Positions 11,301 to 24,084 of a DNA stretch of 64,000 nt are shown here, one piece after another. Each line of letters starts with the position of its first letter. The first letter of the stretch is position 1. The position numbers and the translations under genes are program-made. Below the pieces are notes generated by a model that was not told the DNA's origin, did no database searches, and saw only the letters and a list, made by a program, of their open reading frames with translations. Origin of the DNA: Collybia mongolica (taxonomy: Eukaryota; Basidiomycota; Agaricomycetes; Agaricales; Clitocybaceae); NCBI GenBank assembly GCA_013420905.1, contig JAAXNY010000009.1, positions 3,507,880 through 3,571,879 on the forward strand. The letters are read 5' to 3'.

Positions 11301-14300
11301 GGTGATGGGAAAGCAGTACATCTCGGGGATTCAGACAGTCGGATAATGAGAGTTGCGCTTTATTCATCGAGGTTAGAGTTAATGTTGCTCTAGGTAGTAC
11401 GTATCCAGAATCGATTCACCGACATCTGCATGACCATCAATTTCCTGCGGAAAATTTCGAATCAATTCTGAATGTAGATAAACGACAGAACGTTTGACCG
11501 CATGTTTTCCCCTTCCAACCATTTTGCAGTAATTCAAGGTGGGCAGTCTCTTTAGTCAATGCATAGTAATGGCGAAAATATCGTGGTCGAGGTGAAGATA
11601 TCAAGGGAAAGCGTTGGTACTTGGGGATTTTTAGTTAGTCAGGGGAGTTCACAGCCATTGGGGACATGAAACAAACCGGTGAGAGCGCCCCGCCACTACA
11701 GGGGGACTCTGCAGAAAAGTGGGTCAAACCGAGAGTTAGTCGAAGAACGTATATTGTCCCGAACGGAACCCCGTAAGAAATCCAGTATCTATAACGAAGT
11801 AACAAGTATCTCCTCTCCCGGGTGCGGTGGCTTTGCCATCGATCCGACTTTTCTGCTCACTACTGCGAGTTGCACCATGACACGGTACTAGAGTAGGGGG
11901 ATATTATTTCCTTTCCGATAGCCCATATTGTACAGCCTGTCTCATTCGAGCCTTTTCTCGTTTTAGCAGAATCGTTATCAACAATAAATCAGGTATGGCA
12001 TGTGGTTGCATGAGACCCAAGCAATGGACTGAACTCGGACTAAAAACTGTACACCCGTTATTTCTTCGTCTGTGAATAAGTCAAAAAATCAAGTCATCTG
12101 AGTTCTAAGTCACCTGTGTACATTCATGAATTCGAGTCCACGAGATGTTCCGGCGAAGCTTCAGCGTATGTAGTTTTTCATTGGGGCCCGCGGCATTACT
12201 CGGGAGTCATGTCATCGTTAGACTGCAAAGTACCGCGGGGACTTCTTCATGGTGGGAAAACTGATACGCGTCCAGTAATAGCTCCACAACGCGCGTATGA
12301 CAACATCGCCTCAAAACATCCCCAGGAAGGACTCGGGGGTCGGGGGAATTAGGTGCGCCTCTCGTTCACGGTCTTCCCAGATCCGAGCTTTTTTGATCTG
12401 GTTTTGCTACTCAGTTCAGTATGACCGACGCCATTCGAGGCTATTTATATCTAACCTGAAAATCAGTCGTATCTGTGATCTCGTCGTTAGCATCCCTCTT
12501 GTAATCACAATCCGATTATGGGGAATGATATACTAGTTGAACTTCACAAGATGTACCGTGACATGTGTTTTGATTTATGATCGTTCGTTTTCGTAAGGGT
12601 GAGCCCGGTGCCTAAAATTACCGCCCCAACGCACTGAAAATAGTGCCACTCACCAAGGACGGAGTAATCACACTCCAACCTGGGCCCCTCAGGATATGCG
12701 CAAGTTCATATCAATGCGTCCTCACGCGCTGAACCCCCCCGAACCTGCCCGAAGAAAAAGGACTTGAACTTATGCGACACACGATAAGAACAAACTCACC
12801 AATGATCAAGGTTCCCCAGGTTCCAGGGCCGAAGCGGGCTTCGAAGAAGGATATCGGGTAGTTGAGACGTTGCTAAGATCACTTGCGGGCCGTTCCATGT
12901 TGAAGGGTTTGATTGGAGACTTGTAGACTTGATGGGATGAAGATATGCGTATCTTCTGGGTTGCGATTCTTAAAATACTCGCGGGAAGGCGACGAGGCAA
13001 TGGGGCATTCAGCTATACCTGACCGAATAATTGTGTCAACAGATCTTCTTCAAGCCAGCAGTATGCGACGTTTCCCGGGGTGTGCTGTGCTTGTACAGAT
13101 AATACCGCGCCCAACTGGGACAGTCGGTCGTAAGTGATAGATCGTGAATTCCGGTAATACTGGCAAGGACCCGGTTTGAGAACGCGACACGTGAATCAAA
13201 GGAGACCGTCATACATACGAATAATCAAATGCTTTATGGCGGAAAAAGCCCACGAAAAGGATTGGCATTTTGCGGTAGCATACGCGTTGGGCGTTTGACG
13301 AGGTTTATGGCACGCCTCGATGTCACGGGGATTGTGGTATCCAATCTGTACGCAATCTTCCCCATATTTGATGCGCTGATGCGCAGGGTCCGAGCCAAGT
13401 ATAAGCCAAGTCCAATATCCAACATGATCTGGGTGACGCATCGGATCTTTCGCCGAATCGAGCGTCAATAACTGCTATTCTAGAGGCTCGGGCCAGATAA
13501 GGAATAGTGGTCTGGTCGAACCAGTAAAGATAAACACGAGATAGTGTTGCCGAGCTCCCGCAATAGCGTCCGTCGGGCGATCACGCTGAGTATCGTGTCC
13601 GAGCTCACCGAGTACGGCATTCGAAGAAATCGATCAGGTAAGGGTGCTCGGTGCTTGGTAGTCTTGGATCTCCATCTGGAGCAGCGTAGTGAATTTCTTG
13701 TGAGCTCTTCTCAGGAGGCTGTACGCTCCTTTGAAATTTGAATTCGCCAGAAGAAAGATGAGTGATGCAAACGCGGGATTATCGCTATCGCTTGATACGG
13801 GAAATAGGATACGCCTTGGCATGGCGCCCGTTCCAGCCTTTGTTAGAGGTGCGATGTTTGTCCACGGGCAGCCTGGGAAGGCCGTGTTTTTCCATCGTCA
13901 CAGCAGTGTACGGGGCTTCTCCCTGACCCGGCCCAGAAGAACTTTGCTGGTATATGGTGGTCAACCTCAACCCTAGGGTCCGAATCGTCTGGAGTCTTAT
14001 CACAGTTCGGCTCTGGCAGGCTCTTTGGTGATGACCTGTAATAACGGAATTTCGTGACTCATATTACAGGGAGATCTCATGGAGGACGACGAACACACAC
14101 CATCTGGTTTCCATCGACGCCCTAACCCTAACCCGCTGAGGAACCGATGGGGAATCAGGGACAAGGACTTTTGAGTCCGGGTATCCCAATGAAGCTAAAA
14201 ATGCTGTGTATGCCAAGGGAAAAGTTACTTCAAGTTTAATCGCATTTCCTCACTCGTTTGGAGGTTGGTAGTCAACGACAAGAACCTCGAGGATTCAGAA

Positions 14301-15231
14301 TTTCGAGATTATGATCATCCTAAGCGTTATCTTTCCTACCTCGGGGTTGATATCTCACTCCCCTATCCCCAACGGTCCTATCAGACGGTGTTCCTCGCGG
14401 AAAGATGGTTACAGAAACTCAAGACAAGCGCCCGCACGTGGGTTATTCCAGTAATAAAAGACAATCGTGATTATCGGCCCGTATGGACCAACCTTATGGC
14501 TCGCAGTCTTGGGTATCCACAGTATGCATGCGGTTTTGCTGTCCCCGCGTTTTCTCGAGAGCCCCATATGTCCCGGTAACAGATCGGCACAGTACCACAT
14601 GTCGAGTGAGCTTCGAAGTTCCTCGAGTCTAAAAGAGTTAAGAAAACTTCAAAAGAGTCCGGACCTCGTTCTGGCGAGAGGAACGCATTGAGTTGTAACG
14701 GGAAACCGGGGGATGGGCATTGATGCGTCGGCACTATAGCTCCCTCAGGCTTTTGCAGAGACTGTCTCCTCAGTGCCTTCGAAGGATATAGCGGATATAG
14801 CACAAGATTTGGAGAGAGACATCTCTGAGCAACTCCTTGGGAAACGCAGGATGTGGCACAGTGGTAGCGCATGAACCAAGCTAAAAAGTATGATACGTAA
14901 CGTATCATCACTAACGGAGATTTTCACTTACGATTTTTGAGGAACCACGAGGAAAGAGCTGCTCCCGCGACACGAATTAAGATCGCTTGTGTTAAATTCT
15001 GAGTTGTCGTTGGCCTCAACATTGAAATGTGGAAGTTGATATAGTTAGTTGTCCAAAAGACCTTGGCGATTTAGGTGTTGGCCCATTCTCGATGTATAGG
15101 CTCAGAAACCTTAAGATGTTGTGGTTCACTCGTGGACAGAAAATTCGCAGAAAACTGAGATGCTAGGAATTTCGTGAACATGACGTGTCACATATGTCAC
15201 ACCGCACCAATGTCACGCGCATTCACCCTTC
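8351..15231. other. long stretch without a supported gene
   Basis: Only short open frames occur, with no motif that I recognise. The minus-strand frame at 9048-9539 (163 codons) and the plus-strand frame at 14265-14579 are the longest and remain unassigned. Part of this stretch (about 12930-13660) shares sequence words with 24.96-25.56 kb, which suggests a decayed duplicated segment. Two adjacent CCCTAA units occur near 14120. No tRNA or rRNA was seen. Confidence 0.4.
12930..13660. repeat. decayed duplicated segment, copy A
   Basis: Collinear similarity with about 24960-25560. Shared words include CGCGGGAAGGCGACGAG (12977 and 25027) and TTGATGCGCTGATGCGC (about 13367 and 25235), and a looser match follows from GGATCTTTCGCCGAATCGAG to the corresponding GGATTCAGCGTCGACGATCG. 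Both copies lack an intact frame. It may be two remnants of one gene family or of a transposon. Confidence 0.45.
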
Positions 15232-17085
15232 ATGCTCTCATTGTGGACCCGCCCTTCGCATTTACAACTCAGTTCTCGTTCCCTGTCATTGATCAATAGA
15301 CGCGCTTCACCCCTCATGGCTAAAACACGTCGATCTAGCGCGATTTCTGGAGAGGATGGGACCGAACGATCGTCAAAACGGATAAAGCTTGATGACGAAG
15401 CAAAAACAGTTGTGGTAACTGGTACTTTGAAGAATTTTCGAATCCATGGTTCGAATCTGTAACCTGTGATTTACCAGATGAGAAGCCATCTACTTCTACG
15501 AAACCCAGACGCAAAGCGAGCGTTGCGAGAGAAGCCGATAAAAATACCTTCCTGGAACGGAAAACTTCTTTGTGGAAAGTGGGCGCGCACGTTTCTGCCG
15601 CTGGGGGAGTTGAAAATGCAGTTGTGAATGCAGCGGAAATTGGGTCTGTCATGTGTGCTACTTTGTCCTATTTAGTCGGCTGAAATGAACCCAGAGCCAA
15701 TGCGTTTGCAATCTTTCTCAAGTCACAACGCAAGTGGACGTCACCCGACCTTACACCTGCCTCTATCATGTCCTTCAAGGAGCGTATGGAGAAATATAGT
15801 TACTCTAACGGGGCTGTGTTACCTCATGGAAGTTATCTTATTAACCTAGGCAATGTGGACGAGTGCGTGTGTTTAAATCATATTCACGCTGATGATGACC
15901 TCATGGACAGTGAGAAGCGGAAGAAGTCGTATGATTGTTTCTTGGATGATCTCATACGATGTGAACAGTTAGGATTGGAACTCTATAACTTTCAGTGCGC
16001 AATTTGGAGTGTTCTTTGTGCTTGAATGCTAATAGTATGTCGGGTTCAAAGTCCTGGTTCGACAGTTGGCGCCACAACTACCTCAAACTCAATATCTCTT
16101 ATTGCGGGATGTATCAACAACGCGCACAAAGCAACAAAGTACGTCACAGTTGTTCTCGAAAATATGGTAAGTTTAAGTTACTCCTCATCCACATGTATTT
16201 TTCGGAACTCATCCAATGCAGGCAGGAGCTGGTAATATCATTGGTTGCGACTTCTCTCACCTCGCGGACATCATCGCTGAGGTGGAAGATAAATCGAGAG
16301 TTGGGGTTTGTTTAGATACATGTGCGTCGTCTTATTTTTTCTCTCGCACCCTTCCCTAACATACCTTTTAGGTCACATGTTCGCAGCTGTTAGATAATCC
16401 CAACATTTCACATACCGTCAAGCTGATGAGAAGGTTTTATCTAGGGTTACGATATTCGAACAAAGGAAGCTTGGGAGTGAGGCTCAGCGTCCCGTTTCAA
16501 TCGCTTTCTTGCGTGCTAACTAAATATACTATCACAGTGCCACATGTAAGTGCCTAAAGTGGTCAAGGCCTCGGGCATGACAATTTTAACTATGACGACA
16601 GTGGAGAAGTTTGACAAACAAGTGGGATTATCATACCTCCGTGGTATGCATCTCAACGATTCGAAAACTGAACTAAACTCCAAACGCGATCGACATGAGA
16701 ATATTGGGATGTACGTACTCTTCGTTTTGCATATACGCACGCACGTCAATTATCGTACAGAGGGCATATCGGCCTTCACGCTTTCCACCACATCCTCAAT
16801 GACATTCGGATTCAAAATATACCCCTGATTTTGGAAACACCGAGCTTTGAGCTACCGAAAGAGACCTGGGCCAGGGAGATCGATGTGCTCAACCGTCTTT
16901 CAGGACTAGATCTTCCTAGCAATGACAACATTTCCGACATGGTGGAAGAAATCCGATGTGCCGTCAAGGATGCCGAGAAATCCAGCGGAAAGGGGAAGAC
17001 CAAGGTCAAGGGTGCAAGTCGGAAAACAAAGAAGAAGGTTGTGGATGAAGATGAGGCCGAAGACGATGAGGACCATGCGCACTGA
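15232..17085 (+). CDS. APN1: APN1: AP endonuclease, endonuclease IV family
   Basis: Base-excision repair enzyme that cuts DNA 5' of abasic sites using a metal cluster. Eleven exons, all in phase: 15232-15414, 15483-15643, 15695-15862, 15911-15994, 16052-16166, 16222-16321, 16372-16388, 16445-16476, 16538-16545 (8 nt), 16602-16710 and 16761-17085, giving 433 aa. Family motifs read in order: [114 protein letters not shown] and IPLILETP. His, Glu and Asp metal ligands of the fold are present. The first ATG gives a basic, Ser-rich, mitochondrial-like leader; an internal ATG at 15316 would start MAKTRRSS. The C-terminus is Lys-rich then acidic, fitting nuclear import. Exon 1/2 junction is the least certain. 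Confidence 0.92.
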
Positions 17086-20000
17086 TGTTCGGATTAAGTC
17101 GAGCTAGATTCCTATCGTACTGAAATCTCGTTCAATGGGGCATCTTGACGAGAGAACGGGACATGCTCTTTCGCGGGGGTCCTCGTGCGACGCGATGCCA
17201 TGACTGCGTCCATACGTTCAACAAGGTTTTTGTCCGCGCGAAGGTAGTGTGGGTTAAAAAGCGTGTTGCGTCGGCGTTCACCTGAGCGTCATTACATGTG
17301 CATTCCCGTATTTTATACCCCAGATGACTTGTTTCTCGCTATGCGATATGTCCCGTGCTGGGCGCTCACATGATCATCGCGGAAATCATCGGTGCCATTA
17401 ATTCGTAATTGTCGTCTGTCCCTTCCGTGATCCTGCCCATTTACCCCGTTCCCTACATTTTTCGCAGCCATACCGTCTTCTCTTCCTCTGAAATGGAGAA
17501 AACAATCGTCGACGTCACAGAATGACATTTAAAGTTCGAATTACTGAAATTTAACCCTACTTGGGATATTATCAGTTATGTCATGATGCGCTCTAAGGGA
17601 AACTGATTCAACTCTTGTCATACTGATTTCGAGGGTACGCCTATTAAGCTGTAGGCAGCCAGTTGGACATAACTATATATCAATAGGCGGACCAGCGGAC
17701 GACAGAAAGATGGGAAGGGTAAGATGGGGATGGTCATTTGACCAAAGATGACAAATTACGTGACCAATTACAGACCCTCGAAAACAAATTTGGAGTAAGT
17801 CATGATATAACGACCTGTCGTTCTGATCGACGTGTTGATATGTTACAATTTAACCGGTTTGAGTGCCAGCCAGAGGTTATTTCGGCAAGATCCAGAGAGA
17901 TGGTTTTCACTGATAAAAACGGGTGTCAGCAGGTTAGTCAAAACAATCCGAGTACTCATTAGGTGCATCTAACAAAATTGTTATCAGAATCAGGCTTCTC
18001 GATCAGGTTGCTCGCCCATTATCTCTTGTTCCTCCATGTAGGGGCGGGAGGGGCGCTCACCGTGTAGTTGAACAGCATCTCCTTGGGGTAGGCACGAGGT
18101 GCGGAACTTCGAGCCATTACACTCCCGCGATGCTCAAGATTCTTGGGAATCAAGTAAAGCATGGTGAGCTTCGCCTCACGATTCGAAACGGAAGACACAG
18201 AACGGTTATTTCAAGAGGTTGACGTGTGCCGACAGCTGAAGCCCTGTGAGTTTACTTTGTTTGGGGTCTACAGGGTATAACCTCCGATACTTGTCCTGGG
18301 ATTCAGTAACCAATATACTTCTATCTGCCTCGTGTTGATATTCTTCGGGCGCTGTAGATACACAAACAAGTGCCTTTCACACACGAGTGCGATCTGCGAC
18401 AAAGATTAAAGGATGGTCAGATGAAGGAAAATCCTTTGTCTCAATCTAACACTCAATGGAAATGCTTATCTGAAATGAAGTGCCCTAAGCGCAGACTTGA
18501 CGGGGCCGGCTGGAGTACTTACCCGTTTGTCCACGGACAAGATGGTCTGAGTCCGGATCATACCTGCATCCTCTCCGAGCTTATGATCACGTGACTCGTT
18601 GGATCACGAAAATTTATTTTTTGACGTTTTTGCATCTTCTCAACTTATACGATTGATCAAACAACAAGAGTGAAAATAGAATTATTTTCCTCAGCTAGTG
18701 GAACACGAAACATCAATCATCGCGAATGACATAATCCCGTCGGGCTGTGCCAGCAAAATTTTATGCTTAGAGACAAATCAGTTGTGATCGAGTTACGGAT
18801 GTGAGTAATATTTTCTTGCCAGTTCATGTTATCTGCCCAACTGTAATCCTTGGGGTTTCACTCTATGATAATATCACAGATCGCCGCGGTTGGATACTCT
18901 CAAGTTAGCGAGCACTAAATGAGATTTCACCGGACTTTCCTGTAGTAAATCGAACCTCGAATGGAACATATTCAATCAAGCGTGTTGTAAGTACGCGAAA
19001 GTTACGATTCTATTAACCCACGTTTAGTACTATCCGAGTGCATTCCTTTAGCGCTCGGACTTTTCAAAGGTAAAGACTTCGGAAAGTCTTTTCCCGACAC
19101 CAACTTTTGTTGACAATCCCACTTTCAGGACCCAGGTTCCCCTTATAGATACCTCGCTACCGAGGCCAACCTCTGCTCCGATTCTGGGAGACCATATCTT
19201 GGCCGGATTTCTAGCGTCTTCCGTACCACTCCGGGGCATCTCACCTACTGGCGTGCACAGCCACGCACCCCACGACGGAGATTAGGGGAACATCCGCAGG
19301 CCAGGCCTTTCCCGCTCCAACCGTCAAAATCTCGGGATTCGGCTTGACGCGACAATTGCAGCCTATTGCACCCTTGACGCATATTCTGATCACGCGGCGA
19401 CGGAGCTCGAGAGTCCCAAGGGTCGGTCAATCATAGACAATTTTACTTACTTTGCATGCTGGAATCACTGCCCCGAACATGTCTTGAGTCCTTTATTAAC
19501 CGAAGAATGAGCGTCTATGCCCTTATCCGCCCTACCCTCTCTGGTTGCTTCAACGCCACCTTTCGCTGCATTCGATTCGACAGGAGCCTAATTTGATCTA
19601 ATACCGCGTTTTATTCACTTGCACCTTTAATGGCTACTTTACCTCCACGACCTTCGGCTGCTTGACAGCCGGCCCGTACGCCGTCCGTGTCATTCGCAGA
19701 TCCCCTCCCCTAGTTCTTCTAGATCTGTCCCTGCAAGCCCGGAACCATCAAAGAACGCTCAGATTTATCATTTCGTGATAGTCTGGCTAAAGATCTCAAC
19801 CAGTAGCATCACCACGCCCTTGAATTTCGACAGATTTCCCCAGAAAATATGGCATTGTTCTCTCACCACTGGTCAAAACCCATCAAAACGCGACGTATTG
19901 ACAACGCCATCAAACGCCCATCACTACCAACAAGTCGTCGAGACAGGCAGAATTTGAAATTCTGGCTTGCGCCCAAGGTTACTGTCGTTTTACTTGTATG

Positions 20001-21541
20001 ATCAGGAGGGCCAACGGATTGTGATATTGATATGTCAGATATCCAGGAAACGACTCCCCGGAAACAAATTACAATTTACTTCAAATTTGTCTCCTTGGAG
20101 TCTGTCTCCCGACCACATACATGGAACCAACGAAGGAGAACTGAAGCTGGAAACACGCAGCAGCCCATGTCAACTTCTGCAGGAAACCGAAAATCACAAG
20201 TACCGAATTTTTGGACTTTGAAGCCAAAGGTCGGGCACAATCGACCGGATTCCTCCAGTGTTGGCCCATGATAGATGTTCCATGATGACCGCGACATTTG
20301 CTCTCCGCTGCTCCGAGTAGGCTTATGAGCACCTTATGGGCCCTGCAGCCTCCAGCAAACCAATTCCCGATCAGAGATCCAAGGGAAACCTGCCGTTGTC
20401 GCTGTGACCCTGGCCCGCGATTATAATATCACTCCGCTCTATTCCAATATCTTTTTTGCGACATTTGAACTCGCCTCTGAGTTTCACTGCCACCGCCACT
20501 AGTCCTCTGTATTACCACGACGACAAATACGAGGAAGGCGTACGGAACCCAGATTGTAATAGGTTGGAAGATCCATTGAAACCGCTTCAAGTTGTCATAA
20601 CCGCGTGACCATGATCACCGCTACTCCTCGCCAAGCCCCAGGCTCAGGCCCTGCGGCGGACTCAATTGCACTGCGTGATCTACACATACATGGTACCCAG
20701 GCTCAGGTAGCCTTTGCGCCTTCCCTGGATATGTGGTCTATTCCCGAGTGTGGTGCGACTGAAGGCGTACTCGGAACATATGAACAATAGTTTTCGAATC
20801 TAGCTTTGTGTGAGGCACTGGGCAACCATAGTTCATCCCCCCAAATTCCTCCAACGTGAATGAAATACAAGGTTCGCGGAAATTGGGAAGGCCAGCCCTG
20901 AACGCAGCGAGGCGGCGATGGTGGCGTCGGCCAAAATGTGGATCAACCGCTTTCTAAGATTCCACTCTCGAGCTGTCGGCAGAGTGTCGTCCGGGATTTT
21001 CTTATGATCTGGAGATATACTGACTATTAAGTGACGTATTCAAGCTCATATTGTTAGACGGTGGCAGGCCTAGAGAGTTCACTTCCCACTAGAGTATAAA
21101 CGATGCGGTGCTGGAAGGCACAAGGATTACAAACGTTTGGAAACCTAAACAGGTCACACACCTAAGCAGTTTGGTCCGAATGCAACTGAAGAAGGCGAGT
21201 ATGTATTACGATGAGCGTGGACATGGTGCGAGTTTTCTACTCCACGTGTCATGTGTTATGGACAAATGTCAGTCGCGTCCCTACTCCCCACTCACAAACC
21301 ATTTGGTGGGAGTCACTCTCACTTACAGTTTAAAGGATATTCCTCAGCCTCCCAGTACATCGACAAGCCCCGACGGAAAGCTCGCATCCCACGAAGTCCA
21401 TGACAACCGTGAGACACCCGTGATGAAATGCGTCGCCAATGATATTTTGACAGATTTGACAGCATGCTCGAGTAGTGAAAGGCTGTGCTTCCTTTGCATT
21501 TGCGCGGCTGCGCTGTCGTCCACCGCCTCGAGCTTACCGCT
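17086..21541. other. intergenic, no supported gene
   Basis: Only short frames without family motifs. The 145-codon plus-strand frame at 21108-21545 overlaps the NACHT start and is not convincing. The stretch immediately before 21542 should be the promoter and leader of the NACHT gene. Confidence 0.4.
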
Positions 21542-24084
21542 ATGACTTTTGCCCAAGGCGCACACAATGTCACAGTCAACCATAGTTCTCTATACGATAT
21601 CCACGGGGACTATCACGGAAAAGCGACACCCGGAGAGAGAGGTTTATTCATTTATTACTCCTCATGAGCCTAACATACTCATTGGTCACAGGCATCATCG
21701 AACTTAGTAAAAGTGCATGTCCTGAGGCCTTTCACGACTCACAAATGCGCCACCCACCTCCGCGGTGTCTGCCGAGAACTCGAGAGAGCGTGCTCGAGGA
21801 CATCGCCAATTGGATCTCTGCTAGGGATGAGCCAGTGATGTGGTTATCCGGACCAGCGGGTGCTGGAAAATCCGCAATTGCACAAACGGTTTCAGAGACA
21901 TGTGCGGTGGACAAAATACTGCTAGCTGCGTTCTTTTTCTTTCGGGGTGGAGTAGGTCGGAATTCATCAGAACGGCTCATTGCGTCCATTGCTTATCAGG
22001 TGGCAACGTATATGCCCGACAAACGTACCCAGTTGGGTACAATCGTGGAGAAGGATCTATTGGTTTTCCAGAAGTCGTTAGCAGCTCAAATCCAGGAGCT
22101 CCTTGTTCCCCTCTTTCGACCCGCGTACGACGACAACTCCAACCCCACAGAAATTTCACAACACCGACCATCCTTCATTATTATCATTGATGGATTGGAC
22201 GAGTGCGCGGGAGACAATAACCAACGCGAGATCGTCAACCAACTCGGTTCATTAGTGGGCACACATGGAATCCCTCTCCGCTGCTTAATTTCAAGCCGAC
22301 CCGAGCCTCAGATCGAAGAGTCTATCCGTCGTCTCCCATGGAAAGTGCATCATATTTCACTCAGTGACAGGGCTCGCATCATAGAAGCAGAGGAAAATAT
22401 TAGAAGCTATCTTTACGAAGGGTTTAAGCAAATATCTTACAAACGATACGAAGCACTGTCACGGGTGAAACAGCCATGGCCTAGTGATGAGGTCGTTGAC
22501 AATTTTGTTAGAAAATCCGCAGGGATGTTTATATATGCAGCAACAGTTCTTAAGTACGTTGACGATGACGACTATCACCCAGCAAACCGGTTAGAAGAGA
22601 TCATTCACGTCCCCCGAGGATCGAAGCCATTCGCAGAGCTTGACTTGTTATATCAGCATATCATATCGACCTGCCAGAATATACCGCTGCTTATCCAGAT
22701 ATTGACAGTGCGGTTTCTCGATGTATCCACTGGCAGCAGTGATTCCTATCAAAAGGTTGCTTTCTATGGGCGGGAGATCGAGTTTCTACTTGACCTCCAA
22801 CCCGGCACAGTTGCGATGGTCCTAAGACGGATGCATTCTCTTCTCTGTATGGAGAGCTCATCGTACATCACAATGCATCATGCATCTTTCCAGGACTTCA
22901 TTCACAACAAGGAACGTGCTGGAGAATACACGATTGACAGGGAAGACGGCCACCGTTTCATGGCTCAAGCACTCCTGAGATTCATTGCGAGGACAGCACG
23001 GTAAGGCCGGTTCTTCTCCGCCACCACGTCTATGTTGAGTATTCGATACAGGTCGCCAATCCCTGAGGACTTACAGCGGGTGTTCCAGTACGCGTGGACT
23101 TGTTGGCCTACGCATTGTATAGAGGCTGGCTCCTGTAGCCAGAATCCCAACCTTGTGGAAGAAATATCCGAAACTCTGAGTGTGTGTTTTTTGTTCCAAG
23201 GGGACTGGAATAGCCCTCTGCGTGAGTTATCGCATGGCGTAGGTATAGCGCTTAACTGGCTTGATGTGAGCACACCACAGTTCCCCGAAAAACTGCCGTA
23301 TGAATTTTCCTTTTTTGAATAATGACAGATAGATGAACTCCAGGCAAGGGAGTACGTTTACAACCCCCTTGATACCCAATACCAGCTCTTCAAATCATGT
23401 TTTTACCAGGAACTGGACGAATCTGTACAGCCGCCAATCCAGAGATTTATTTTGTATGAAGGTCTATCATTCCTGGACGCCTCAAAGTTGTTGGGGGACA
23501 CATTCTTCATTTTCTATAAAAGCAGTTATCGCTTTTTTCATCTGGCCTACAATCAGACAACCTATATTCCGCGTGGGGTTGAACATGGATTATATAATGC
23601 GAGTAGTTTCACGATGCTCCTCGATGCTACCCTAAACCGCCTCATGTGGCGGTTTATAGAGGAAGAAGGCCATACCACCATGGGAAACCATGGTCATATT
23701 GTGGGTCGGTGCTTAACACTTATCAATGAGGGATACTCACCGGCCTTTGGTATACCACGGTAAAGCCCTTGAATCCCCTCCAGCCTCACATATCAATAAC
23801 CATCTCGCAGAGAGCATTCCTATGCACAAAAGTACTGGACCAAACACCTGCAATATGTCCCCCCTGGGAACCTTGACATAGTTGGAGCCATTCAAAACCT
23901 AAATGTGTCTAAATTAAGTTGTGCTCTCACTCAAGAAGAACGTTTTCTCGTGAACGACTGGCTGAGGGTAAGAGTTTATCACGGCTATCAATGGAAAATG
24001 TTCTGATTAGTCTTGTGAGAATAGGAAAGTGAGCTTGTCGTAAAAGCACAGGGCTACCACTTTTTTACATTTGCGTGCCTTTAG
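21542..24084 (+). CDS. NACHT-domain NTPase (NLR-like), complete
   Basis: Predicted 756-aa STAND-type NTPase. Six exons with matching phases: 21542-21641, 21692-23000, 23052-23265, 23329-23759, 23811-23967 and 24025-24084. The first exon gives AQGAHNVTVNHSSLYDIHGD, a pattern often seen at the start of Agaricomycete NACHT proteins. The Walker A GPAGAGKS is at about residues 87-94, Walker B IIIIDGLDEC at about 196-205, and a sensor-like LRCLISSRPEP follows. A helical region with HHASFQDFIHNKERAG and SYAQKYWTKHLQYVPP completes the usual C-terminal NACHT part. No WD40, ankyrin or TPR repeats follow before the stop. NACHT proteins in fungi act in non-self recognition and regulated cell death, but the ligand and effector of this one are unknown. 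No frameshift or missing catalytic motif was seen. Confidence 0.9.

Noticed and set aside
15440..15470. GGTTCGAATC, like a tRNA B box
   Set aside because: It lies in the first APN1 intron and no acceptor stem or A box can be fitted around it.
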